Source: Campylobacterota bacterium (GTDB lineage: Bacteria > Bdellovibrionota > Bacteriovoracia > Bacteriovoracales > Bacteriovoracaceae). From it: DNA of 64,000 nt. The notes under the pieces are model-generated. The model saw only the letters and a list, made by a program, of their open reading frames with translations. It did no database searches and was not told the origin of the DNA. This document shows, in pieces, positions 16,300 to 24,386 of the stretch. Location: NCBI GenBank assembly GCA_003650125.1, contig QNFX01000005.1, forward strand, positions 1-64,000, in the 5' to 3' direction. The translations under genes and the position numbers were made by a program. Every line of letters begins with the position of its first letter. The first letter of the stretch is position 1.

Positions 16300-17004
16300 G
16301 CTTGTTTCTGTGGCCGTGTTACTAAGATTTAGATACATCGCCGCTTGTTTATTTTGTGGATCCCTGGCCAAAACTTTTTGCCACTCGGACTGTGCCTCTA
16401 AAACATTTCCATTACCGTAGTGAATAATCCCCATGGCCAGATAGGCCGGAATATAACTTGGTTGTTCATTTTTTAAATTTCGAAGCTCTTCAAAGGCCTT
16501 AGAGATAAAACCTTTTTTATTATAGACCTTGGCCATTTTTATTCTGGCCTCAAGATTTGTAGGATCTAGTTTTATAGACTTGGAGTATTCAAATAGTGCC
16601 TCATCATAACGTCCATAGGTAAGATAGTACTCCCCTATCTCATAATGTTTTTCGGAAAACTTTTTATTAATATGAGAGTCTTCTATTCCCTCTCCACCCC
16701 TAGTATTTTTTACTCGCTCCTGGGCCTGTTGAAATATTTTTTGGGCCTCATCATACTTACCAATATCATTGAATAAAACAGAGAGCGATATGGAAGCATC
16801 AGTATGCTCAGGATCTAATGCAAGAACTCTTTTAAAGGCCTTGATGGCCTTTCCTATTTCACCTTTTGAATGAAAGATATTTCCCAGCAGAAAAAAGGCC
16901 TCAACATTTTTTCCATCTGTCTCAATCAATTCATTTAGATACTGTAAAGCATTGGTGAATTCCTTTTGCTTATAATACTTCTTCCCTAATTCCAAAAGAT
17001 CCAA
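16285..17004 (-). CDS. Tetratricopeptide repeat protein
   Basis: A soluble 239-residue protein made of about six TPR units, for example those beginning VEAFFLLGNIFHSKGEIGKA, SEKHYEIGEYYLTYGRYDEA and IPAYLAMGIIHYGNGNVLEA. There is no signal peptide or membrane segment, so it is probably cytoplasmic. The TTG start at 17004 follows a strong AGGAGG. The gene lies 18 bases downstream of bamD and shares its strand, so it is likely co-transcribed. TPRs mediate protein contacts; partner and role are unknown. Confidence 0.8.
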   Translation of the reverse strand: MDLLELGKKYYKQKEFTNALQYLNELIETDGKNVEAFFLLGNIFHSKGEIGKAIKAFKRVLALDPEHTDASISLSVLFNDIGKYDEAQKIFQQAQERVKNTRGGEGIEDSHINKKFSEKHYEIGEYYLTYGRYDEALFEYSKSIKLDPTNLEARIKMAKVYNKKGFISKAFEELRNLKNEQPSYIPAYLAMGIIHYGNGNVLEAQSEWQKVLARDPQNKQAAMYLNLSNTATETSLGSL

Positions 17005-17022
17005 TTGTTCCTCCTTGAAACT

Positions 17023-17775
17023 TTACTTCTCCACCTTAGAAAGCCTTTTCTGACAATCCTTTATCAGGTCTTCCATTCTTCTTCTTGCTTTCGTTGTAAC
17101 CTGGAATAAATATTCTTGGCCATAAGCTACACAGGCCTTATATTCCTCTAAGTTAAAGGAAGCTAGAACAACCCTAAGCATGGAGTGGTTATTTAAAGAT
17201 TCTACCTTATATGAATTCAAAATATCCAGATACCTGTAGCGAGCAGAATCATAAACTCCGGTTTTATAGTAAAAATCCGCAATATATTTCTCTTTCTTTT
17301 GTAACATCTCATTACATTTATCGATTTTGTCCTGTGCCTTTTTGGCATATTCAGTATCCCCATAGCTATTTAAAAGCTCATTGTAGTATTTAATGGCCTC
17401 GTGGGCGGAGGAGAGGTCTCGATCATAAGAGCTTGGAAGTTGCCTATAATACGATTCGGCCACTCTAAAAGTTACATAAGTTAGTTTTTCATGCTTGGGG
17501 TGAATATTTCTAAACAATAGATATGCTGCCCCCGCTTCTATATAGTTTTCTTGTTCAAATAAAATATCAGCATATAAAAGCTCGGCATGAGTAGCATAAA
17601 AGCTGTAGGGATATTTTGAACGGATAAGATTTAAGCGCTCAGTGGCCGCAAGATAATGGCCGTCTTTTACATACTGCGTAGCTTCTTTGTAGAGGACTTC
17701 TGCCTCTGTCTTTCCACTAGGCCTTTCAATGGCACAGCCAAAAATGAATATAAGTAAGAAAATTATTTTTTTCAT
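17023..17775 (-). CDS. bamD: Outer membrane assembly lipoprotein BamD
   Basis: An essential lipoprotein of the BAM complex that inserts beta-barrel proteins into the outer membrane. The lipoprotein signal ends at I-F-G-C (Cys14). TPR-like repeats follow in the BamD arrangement, including LYKEATQYVKDGHYLAATER and DILFEQENYIEAGAAYLLF, then a YYRQLPSSYDRDLSSAHEAI block that matches the conserved 'P..D...A..A' region. Its 250 residues match the family. It sits between a BatE-like gene and a TPR gene, and its ATG overlaps the stop of the former (TAATG), so translation is coupled. Confidence 0.92.
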   Translation of the reverse strand: MKKIIFLLIFIFGCAIERPSGKTEAEVLYKEATQYVKDGHYLAATERLNLIRSKYPYSFYATHAELLYADILFEQENYIEAGAAYLLFRNIHPKHEKLTYVTFRVAESYYRQLPSSYDRDLSSAHEAIKYYNELLNSYGDTEYAKKAQDKIDKCNEMLQKKEKYIADFYYKTGVYDSARYRYLDILNSYKVESLNNHSMLRVVLASFNLEEYKACVAYGQEYLFQVTTKARRRMEDLIKDCQKRLSKVEK

Positions 17776-18515
17776 TAGAATAACCCCAATTTTTTTCCGG
17801 CAACCCAGCCGCGGAAACTCTCCGGATATTTGATAAATACCCAGTCCTTATCCTTTTGTCCCACAATTATTTTTTGCCCAGGATTTAGTGCCCCTATCGA
17901 TGAATAGATATTTGAAGGGCCTTCATAAATTTTAATTTCTTCTAACGCAATCCCAAAATCCATCTTACTTAGATAAAACTTAGAAAACCCTAGGGGAGCG
18001 AGAGAGAGCAAAAGAAAAAGAACTATGAGAGATATTTTTTTAAAAAATTTCAAACGAACTAAGAGTAAAACCAAAATGGCCAACATAAGACTCAGTCCAG
18101 TGTAATAAGCAGGAGCTACCCCAAGCATATAAGAAAAGGTACTCCCAAAAACTCCTCCGGCCTCTCCAAGCTCCCTAACTGTTAGATTACTTTTTATAAT
18201 TTCTAAATTATGAGCAACCTTGGGAAGATCAAAGCCCTCTTTAAAGGCCCTTTCCATGTAGTAACGGCCTTGAGCATAATCCCCTGTCTTGGCGTAAATT
18301 GTCCCTAAATTATAATAAAGATGTCCGGGAGAAAATTGATTATTCTCTTTTACTGAAAGCTCTAGTGCCCCTGCCATATTACCTTCAAGGTAGAGAGACT
18401 CGAGTGACTTTAAGACTGCTTCTGTGTTATTATTACTCACCGTATAATTATATCCTGCAATACACAAAAATAAACTCTGAATAGGAAGATAGCATGGAAT
18501 TGGGGGCAAATTCAA
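17775..18515 (-). CDS. BatE-like TPR protein with SH3-type C-terminal domain
   Basis: The order of parts is a possible signal segment, TPR-like repeats (SPGHLYYNLGTIYAKTGDYA), two membrane helices at about 145-190, and a C-terminal SH3-like domain (NIYSSIGALNPGQKIIVG, then DKDWVFIKYPESFRGWV). This is the layout of BatE proteins from aerotolerance operons, but no other bat gene is nearby. The start is unsure. TTG at 18515 keeps a weak hydrophobic N-terminus but overlaps the divergent astC-like start by 22 bases. GTG at 18440 avoids the overlap but loses any signal. It is co-transcribed with bamD. Confidence 0.65.
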   Translation of the reverse strand: MNLPPIPCYLPIQSLFLCIAGYNYTVSNNNTEAVLKSLESLYLEGNMAGALELSVKENNQFSPGHLYYNLGTIYAKTGDYAQGRYYMERAFKEGFDLPKVAHNLEIIKSNLTVRELGEAGGVFGSTFSYMLGVAPAYYTGLSLMLAILVLLLVRLKFFKKISLIVLFLLLSLAPLGFSKFYLSKMDFGIALEEIKIYEGPSNIYSSIGALNPGQKIIVGQKDKDWVFIKYPESFRGWVAGKKLGLF

Positions 18516-19849
18516 AAGAAATTAGAGAACAGATAAACGAATTGTTTTCTGCTATTTTAATGGAGCAACAAAAGTTTATGCAGATTAAGAGTGCAGACCC
18601 CGACAAGATTGATCTATTGCAAAGAGCTGTAAAAGATTTAAAAAAGTTTCGCGGCCAAGAACTTATCTACCCTTACATATCCTCCGGCCGAGGCCATGGC
18701 CCCTTTACGGAATTAATTGACGGCTCTATCAAGTATGACTTGATTGGTGCCATGGGAGTAAACCTTTTAGGCCACTCCCACCCATTATATATAAAATCCC
18801 AACTTGAGGCCGCCACCACTGATACTATGATGCTTGGTAACCTTCTTCCTTATCAGAGTCAGTTAAAGTTAAACCAAATTCTTCTCGACTCAGTGAGCGG
18901 AACAAAGCTAGAGCATTTTTGGTTTTCCGGCTCGGGATCTATGGCGGGTGACACGGCCATCAAAATACTTTGGCAAAAAACTGCTCCAAAATATAAAGTC
19001 ATCACATTTACTGGCGCCTTTGCTGGTAGATCTCTGGGCATGTTAAATATCACCCAAGAACCCAACTATAGTGAGGGTATTCCAAAAACTTTTGAAGTCC
19101 TCACAGTTCCCCACTACAACTACCATGATCCCCAAAATTCACTAGCAAATACACTGAGAGAACTTGATAAAATTTGGGAAAAAGAGAAGGATGATATCAG
19201 TTCTTTAATGATTGAATTAGTTCAAGGTGAGGCCGGATTTATCTTTGCACCTAGAGATTTTTATAAGGGCATATTTGAATGGGCCAAAGAAAAAGGCATC
19301 TATATCTTTGTTGATGAAGTGCAAACTTTTGCTAGGACCACCCAATTATATGCCTTCCAACATTTTGGACTAGAAGAATATGTAGATGTTGTCACCATTG
19401 GCAAGGCGCTGCAAACCTGCGGTACTTTTTATACTAATGAATTAAACCCAAGGCCCGGACTTCTCGGCGGGACCTTCGCAGGGCCTAATTCCTCTCTGAT
19501 TGCAGGAGAAAAAACTGTCAAATATCTTCTCGAGGGAAATTTTTATGGTGAGAATGGACGAATCCATCGACTAGAAAAAACTTTTGTCAGCAAACTTCAA
19601 AAGTTAGAACTTAAAGGTAAAATTAGTGATATAAGAGGGATTGGTGTTATGGCCTCCTTCCAAGTGGGCGATGGTTCCCATGATTTAACCTTTAAGGTTT
19701 TAAATACCTTTTTTAAAAACGGTCTCATATGTTTTAAGGGTGGTAAGAAACCTTCTCGAGTAAGGTTTCTAATACCTCTTTCTATAACTGAGGCCCATAT
19801 TGAAGAGATTTTTAAGATTATCGAAGATTCAATCGATGAGGAGTTATAA
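18494..19849 (+). CDS. astC: Class III PLP aminotransferase, probable succinylornithine transaminase
   Basis: A fold-type I PLP enzyme. Glycine-rich FSGSGSMAGDTAIKILW binds the cofactor phosphate, IFVDEVQTFARTTQLYA contains the Asp that contacts the PLP nitrogen, and the VVTIGKALQTCG stretch carries the Schiff-base lysine. It starts an operon with astA and astD, so the likely reaction is N2-succinylornithine to succinylglutamate semialdehyde. Its N-terminus is unusual for AstC, and sequence alone cannot exclude another omega-amino acid substrate. It has 451 residues, longer than the usual 400-410. Its stop overlaps the astA ATG (TAATG). Confidence 0.75.
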   Translation: MELGANSKEIREQINELFSAILMEQQKFMQIKSADPDKIDLLQRAVKDLKKFRGQELIYPYISSGRGHGPFTELIDGSIKYDLIGAMGVNLLGHSHPLYIKSQLEAATTDTMMLGNLLPYQSQLKLNQILLDSVSGTKLEHFWFSGSGSMAGDTAIKILWQKTAPKYKVITFTGAFAGRSLGMLNITQEPNYSEGIPKTFEVLTVPHYNYHDPQNSLANTLRELDKIWEKEKDDISSLMIELVQGEAGFIFAPRDFYKGIFEWAKEKGIYIFVDEVQTFARTTQLYAFQHFGLEEYVDVVTIGKALQTCGTFYTNELNPRPGLLGGTFAGPNSSLIAGEKTVKYLLEGNFYGENGRIHRLEKTFVSKLQKLELKGKISDIRGIGVMASFQVGDGSHDLTFKVLNTFFKNGLICFKGGKKPSRVRFLIPLSITEAHIEEIFKIIEDSIDEEL

Positions 19850-20847
19850 TGTTTATAATTAGATCCGTTGAAAACTCTGACCTTGATGAGCTGATGGAAT
19901 TATCAAAGCTTGCTAATTTCATCAATCTTCCCTCAAACCTTGAAATGTTAAAAGAAAAGATCGCAAGTTCTCAGAAATCTTTTAAAAATCCCTCTTCAGA
20001 TCTATGGAAAAATAATTATTTCTTTGTCCTTGAAGACCTGGATAAGAAAAAAATCGCCGGGGTTTCCATGATTCATGCCCAGCACGGGACACGAGAGGAA
20101 CCTCACTTTTATTTAGCAGTGGGAAAAGAGAAAAAATATTCTAAGACTCTCCGACAGGGCCATATCCATGGGACTTTAACCTTAGGTTTTGACCAAGATG
20201 GGCCTACAGAAATCGGAGGTCTGGTGCTGCACCCACAATACCGAGGTAAAAAATTAGGCAAGCAACTTTCCCTCGTACGCTTCCTCTATTTAGCAATACA
20301 TCCCGAAAATTTTAAAGATACCATTCACGCTGAACTACTTCCCCCTTTTGACTCAAATGGAAATTCGCCCCTTTGGGAAGCAATCGGACGTCGTTTTTTA
20401 AATATGGATTACCAAGAAGCAGATGATCTCAGCAGAACTAATAAAGAATTTATTTTAGACCTCTTTCCGAGAGAAAAAATTTACGAAACGCTGCTTCCTA
20501 TGGATGCAAGAAATGCTATTGGCAAAGTAGGTAAAACAACTATTCCAGTAAAAAAGATGCTGGAAAAAATTGGTTTTAAATACACTGAAGAAATTGATCC
20601 ATTTGATGGCGGTCCTCATTATCGTGCTAAATTAGATAAAATCACTACCGTTGAGAATATGTTTCAAGGAGAAATAGTCTCAAGTGAAAACTTCTCTCCG
20701 ACTAATGCCAGTCATGTTATTCTCTCTCTTCCTTGTGAAGAAGGTAAATTTTTGGCAACTCAAATAAATATTAATTTAAAAGATAATAAGATTATCCCCG
20801 AAAGAGACCTTGAAATAGGTTTTAAAACATCTGGGGTTTTTATTTAA
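19849..20847 (+). CDS. astA: Arginine N-succinyltransferase
   Basis: Transfers succinyl from succinyl-CoA to the alpha-amino group of arginine, the first step of the AST arginine degradation pathway, in the cytoplasm. The conserved blocks are GGLVLHPQYRGKKLGKQLSL, NSPLWEAIGRRFLNMDYQEAD, a LLPMDARNAIGKVG segment and IDPFDGGPHYRA. The length of 332 residues agrees with the family (about 340). The ATG overlaps the upstream stop codon, and astD follows after 15 bases. The pathway genes astB and astE are not in the window. Confidence 0.93.
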   Translation: MFIIRSVENSDLDELMELSKLANFINLPSNLEMLKEKIASSQKSFKNPSSDLWKNNYFFVLEDLDKKKIAGVSMIHAQHGTREEPHFYLAVGKEKKYSKTLRQGHIHGTLTLGFDQDGPTEIGGLVLHPQYRGKKLGKQLSLVRFLYLAIHPENFKDTIHAELLPPFDSNGNSPLWEAIGRRFLNMDYQEADDLSRTNKEFILDLFPREKIYETLLPMDARNAIGKVGKTTIPVKKMLEKIGFKYTEEIDPFDGGPHYRAKLDKITTVENMFQGEIVSSENFSPTNASHVILSLPCEEGKFLATQININLKDNKIIPERDLEIGFKTSGVFI

Positions 20848-20862
20848 AAAAAGGATTGTGAG

Positions 20863-22383
20863 ATGAAATTTACCCTCAAGGGAAACTACTTTAATGGCGA
20901 TTTTAACTATCCTTCTCTAACTGGGCCGGATGCAGCAGAAAAAACCATTATCCGAGAATGTCCCGCAGATTTAGCACTTAAACTTTGGGAATGCCCCGTT
21001 AAATATGGCCATGTAGAGCAGGTCGTCCAGTCAGCTGACAAAGGATTTAAAACCTGGCGTGCTTTGCCCATGCAAGAAAGAATTAATTATCTTAAAAAAT
21101 ATCAAGAACAAGTACTGGCGGCCAAAGAAGAAATCGCCACCGCCATTGCTTTAGAGACCGGTAAGCCCTATTGGGAATCTCTAACCGAAGCTTCTGCTCT
21201 AGCTTCTAAGGTTGATGTAACCATCAACGAATCACTACCGCGAATCAAAGCAAAACATATTAAAGATATTATGCCGGGCACCCAAGGCCATGTATATTTT
21301 AGGCCGCTAGGAGCTTGTCTTATAATTGGACCTTTCAACTTCCCCTGTCATTTGGCCAACGGCCAGATAACTTCGGCCTTAATCTCCGGTAACAGTATTA
21401 TCTTTAAGCCATCAGAGAAAACCTGTTATAGCGCCCAAGTCATGATCGAATGTTTCCACCGCGCAGGGTTCCCTGAAGGCGTTATCAACCTTATTCAAGG
21501 TGATGGGGAAATAGGACGACGTCTCGTAAATGAAAAAAGCGTTAAGGGGATTTTCTTTACCGGTTCTAAAGAAGTGGGACAGCGAATTCTCTCCAGTACT
21601 TACAAAGACCTCTCAAAAATGGTGGCACTAGAGCTCGGTGGTAAAAACTCCTCTATCATCTGCCAAGATACCAATATCGAACATGCTTTAAATGAAATGA
21701 TTAAAGCTTGTTTTTTAACCTCCGGACAAAGATGTACCTCAACTTCTTTAATTCCCATCCATGAAAGTATATTAGAAGAATTCTTAGACAAATTTCACGG
21801 ACTCGCAAAAAAAATAGTAGTGGATCATCCTATCGAATATGAAAAAGAACCTTTTATGGGACCTTTAATTGATCAGATGAGCATTGATAATTATCTTTTA
21901 TTCGTTGGTATGGCCAAAAGAGAGGGGATCCAAGAAATTATGCGCGGAAAAGTTTTAACTAAAAACTTTAACGGCCACTATGTCTCTCCCTCTATTCACC
22001 TGGCCCAGTCCATGGACCCTAAAAGCCATTTTTTAATGAGTGAAATCTTTGGCCCTAATGCGACCTTTTTACCTTTTAAAGAAATTGAAGAGGCGATCTC
22101 AATGGCCAATGCAACTGAATATGGACTTGCCGCCTCTGTCTTTACCAAAGATAAGGCCATCTATGAAAAGTGCCTGCAAGAAATCGATGCCGGTATTTTA
22201 AATTTAAATCGCTCCACTGTAGGGGCCAGTGCCAGACTTCCCTTTGGTGGTGTTAAAAATTCTGGAAATTATAGACCGGCCGCTGTTGCCACCATTGATG
22301 CTTGTAACTTTCAAATGGCGAGTCTTGAAATAAGCTCTGATAAACCTGAAGATCGTACAAAAATTAAAGGCCTAGATCTCTAG
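20863..22383 (+). CDS. astD: Succinylglutamate semialdehyde dehydrogenase
   Basis: An NAD-dependent aldehyde dehydrogenase that oxidises succinylglutamate semialdehyde to succinylglutamate. ALDH motifs are visible: GPFNFPCHLANG, the FTGSKEVG cofactor loop, the catalytic Glu in ALELGGKNS and the catalytic Cys in SGQRCTS. AstD and similar proteins have the same SGQRCT wording. At 506 residues it is slightly longer than usual (about 490). AAAGGATTGTGAG precedes the ATG. Its TAG stop forms a CTAG shared with the stop of the convergent hypothetical gene. Confidence 0.92.
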   Translation: MKFTLKGNYFNGDFNYPSLTGPDAAEKTIIRECPADLALKLWECPVKYGHVEQVVQSADKGFKTWRALPMQERINYLKKYQEQVLAAKEEIATAIALETGKPYWESLTEASALASKVDVTINESLPRIKAKHIKDIMPGTQGHVYFRPLGACLIIGPFNFPCHLANGQITSALISGNSIIFKPSEKTCYSAQVMIECFHRAGFPEGVINLIQGDGEIGRRLVNEKSVKGIFFTGSKEVGQRILSSTYKDLSKMVALELGGKNSSIICQDTNIEHALNEMIKACFLTSGQRCTSTSLIPIHESILEEFLDKFHGLAKKIVVDHPIEYEKEPFMGPLIDQMSIDNYLLFVGMAKREGIQEIMRGKVLTKNFNGHYVSPSIHLAQSMDPKSHFLMSEIFGPNATFLPFKEIEEAISMANATEYGLAASVFTKDKAIYEKCLQEIDAGILNLNRSTVGASARLPFGGVKNSGNYRPAAVATIDACNFQMASLEISSDKPEDRTKIKGLDL

Positions 22384-22814
22384 GCCGATAATTTATTTAT
22401 CAAAACCCCTAAATTTTTTATTTCTGAGTTTTCCTGGATAGATGCCAGCGCTGCAATCTCTTGATAGATCGATAAGACCTTCATCTGCCCAAGCTTTTGA
22501 TTGGATTTTTTTAACCTTTCCCGTTCTGCTAAAATAAAACCTGGCCCGCCCTTAGTCTCCTCTTTAGTGATAATGGCGGGAATGGGATTCTCTCGCTCCC
22601 ATTTTTTTTGTTCAAATAAGGGAGGAGGAATTACTTCGTCTCTATGGCCCATCTCCACCATCTCCTGGGCCAATCGCTCTTGCATTAGATGGGTTAAAGA
22701 GATTCTGTTTAGACTATGATAGATATAAGACAGCTGCTCGATCTCTGAGGGAGTCATGAGTCCTAAAACATCAACAATCAGCGGGTTATCTTGCTTTCTT
22801 TCCACAACTCCCAT
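22380..22814 (-). CDS. Hypothetical protein, 144 residues
   Basis: I do not recognise this protein. It is soluble, without signal peptide or membrane segment. The first half has a hydrophobic, helical pattern (LGLMTPSEIEQLSYIYHSLN), the middle is proline- and glutamate-rich and probably flexible, and the C-terminal part is again helical. GAGGGA lies upstream of the ATG. It is a single gene on its strand, between the ast operon and tRNA-Asn, and its stop overlaps the astD stop within CTAG. Confidence 0.6.
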   Translation of the reverse strand: MGVVERKQDNPLIVDVLGLMTPSEIEQLSYIYHSLNRISLTHLMQERLAQEMVEMGHRDEVIPPPLFEQKKWERENPIPAIITKEETKGGPGFILAERERLKKSNQKLGQMKVLSIYQEIAALASIQENSEIKNLGVLINKLSA

Positions 22815-22939
22815 TCGGAGTCCCTCGAGTTTACTTTACCACTTAGCTCGGTCTTTACTCTGTTTTCAACACGTTGGGTTAAAAATTTTGGTAGACAGAT
22901 ACCATCAAAATAAGAGAAAAAATCTCCACTAAATAATAT

Positions 22940-23014
22940 TGGGATGTGGCGCAGTGGTAGCGCAGTAGACTGTTAATCTATTGGTCGTGGGTTCGAATCC
23001 CTCCATCCCAGCCA
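22940..23014 (+). tRNA. tRNA-Asn (anticodon GTT)
   Basis: The sequence folds as a cloverleaf. Acceptor TGGGATG pairs with CATCCCA, the D-stem is GCGC/GCGC, the anticodon stem GTAGA/TCTAT carries the loop CTGTTAA with GTT in the centre, and the T-arm has the TTCGAAT loop. The discriminator is G and CCA is encoded. The T-stem shows one T-T mismatch next to its outer pair. The next protein gene starts only 10 bases after the CCA. Confidence 0.95.
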
Positions 23015-23024
23015 TTCTTTTTTT

Positions 23025-24386
23025 ATGATAAAAATTTACTCTCCAAAATTCCACCAAAGCATAAAAGACAAAGTTGTAGGACAGTACCTAGATCTCATCA
23101 AAGATATTAGAAGCGAGATTAAAACAGGATTAACTAGCACCTACCTTAGCAATAATTTTCTGGAAGATTTTAAAAATATAATATTTGATAAAAATCTAGA
23201 TACCTACTCTTCCCTTAAGTTTTATTGGACCGGTCTTTTAAACGACCTCATCTACATTGTAGAACTTCATGAAGAGGCCGAAGAATCCTCATTAGTAGAA
23301 GAAGAGATATTTAGCTTCTGGGAAAATAGCGATTTTGCTGAGGCCTTCTTTGCTCTTTTAGATGAAGGGAGGGCCATCTCTGATGTCTCCACTTCCTTTA
23401 TAACAATACTTGAAAATCAAATTCTCTCCTATTACCACCTCCACATTGGAGAAAGTGAAACAAATACGCCCCTCCTCTATACTATATTTCCCGAGATTGG
23501 CGATTCTAAGGCAAGAATTTATCTAACTGATGCCCATAAATTTTGTGCTCCCCCAGGCATCCCCGATTCTTTTCCCTCTTTCTCTTTAAATGCCATTACC
23601 CCAACAGAGATCTCCTTTAATATGGGTAATGAAGTGGTAACCAAAAGTATCCAGACACAAAACTTAAATATTGAAGACGACCTCTACTTACTACCTAATA
23701 GTGCTAAGGGAATCGAAAATTTTGATAAATTTAAAAAAGACATAACTAGAGCGCTAAATTTAATAAAAGAGCACTCACCAAATTCCTATAATACATTTAA
23801 ATCCTTTACTCACTCAATTGTTCCCATTGATGAACCCGGTGTAGTCAGTTTTTCCATGCAAACTCTTCCAGGATACTCCTCAATCAATATGTTTGATCGG
23901 GATTTTATAGATCTGATGGATGATTTACTTCATGAAAATGGACATCACTTTTTAAATACATTTTTAAACTTTACCGACCTGCTTAAAGAAGATGACGATA
24001 AAATTTATTATAGCCCATGGAGAAAAGCACTAAGACCTGTTCGAGGGATCTATCATGCCTGTTTCACCTTCTTCTGGGCGCTAAATCTCTTTGGTGATCT
24101 ATTAGATGTTGACCTTCCTCTATCTAATGATGAAAAAGAAAAAATAAAAATCCGGTTTATTGAAGAATATTACATGCTCAGCTATTGCTATCCTGATCTA
24201 GAACATAGCTTTAAAAATGGTAAAATAAACCCCGATGGGATGGAACTTATAAATCAAATCTATAAGCGAATAAAGTCTCTTGAGGAAAAAGTAGCAGAAG
24301 TATTAAATTCCATCGAAGATAAAAGCGGCCTAATTACTTTACAAGCAGACCTCGAAAGTAAGCGCAAAAAATACGAATTAAAGTAG
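23025..24386 (+). CDS. HExxH-domain protein, putative Fe(II)/2-oxoglutarate-type peptide beta-hydroxylase
   Basis: The first 280 residues are helical and unrecognised. From about 295 the pattern LMDDLLHENGHHFL (HENGH at 303-307), then YYSPWRKALRPVRGIYHA with a second histidine at 344, closely matches the 'HEXXH motif' domain now linked to 2-oxoglutarate-dependent peptide beta-hydroxylases. That family occurs in RiPP biosynthesis, but no precursor peptide or other modifying enzyme is seen here. It could also be a peptidase-like protein of another kind. The ATG follows tRNA-Asn by 10 bases and has no ribosome binding site. The 453-residue ORF overlaps the convergent ygfZ-like gene by 9 bases. 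The substrate is unknown. Confidence 0.65.
   Translation: MIKIYSPKFHQSIKDKVVGQYLDLIKDIRSEIKTGLTSTYLSNNFLEDFKNIIFDKNLDTYSSLKFYWTGLLNDLIYIVELHEEAEESSLVEEEIFSFWENSDFAEAFFALLDEGRAISDVSTSFITILENQILSYYHLHIGESETNTPLLYTIFPEIGDSKARIYLTDAHKFCAPPGIPDSFPSFSLNAITPTEISFNMGNEVVTKSIQTQNLNIEDDLYLLPNSAKGIENFDKFKKDITRALNLIKEHSPNSYNTFKSFTHSIVPIDEPGVVSFSMQTLPGYSSINMFDRDFIDLMDDLLHENGHHFLNTFLNFTDLLKEDDDKIYYSPWRKALRPVRGIYHACFTFFWALNLFGDLLDVDLPLSNDEKEKIKIRFIEEYYMLSYCYPDLEHSFKNGKINPDGMELINQIYKRIKSLEEKVAEVLNSIEDKSGLITLQADLESKRKKYELK

Noticed and set aside
22815-22939. Promoter for tRNA-Asn
   Set aside because: TTGGTA with TAAGAG at 17-base spacing is too weak a match to report as a feature.
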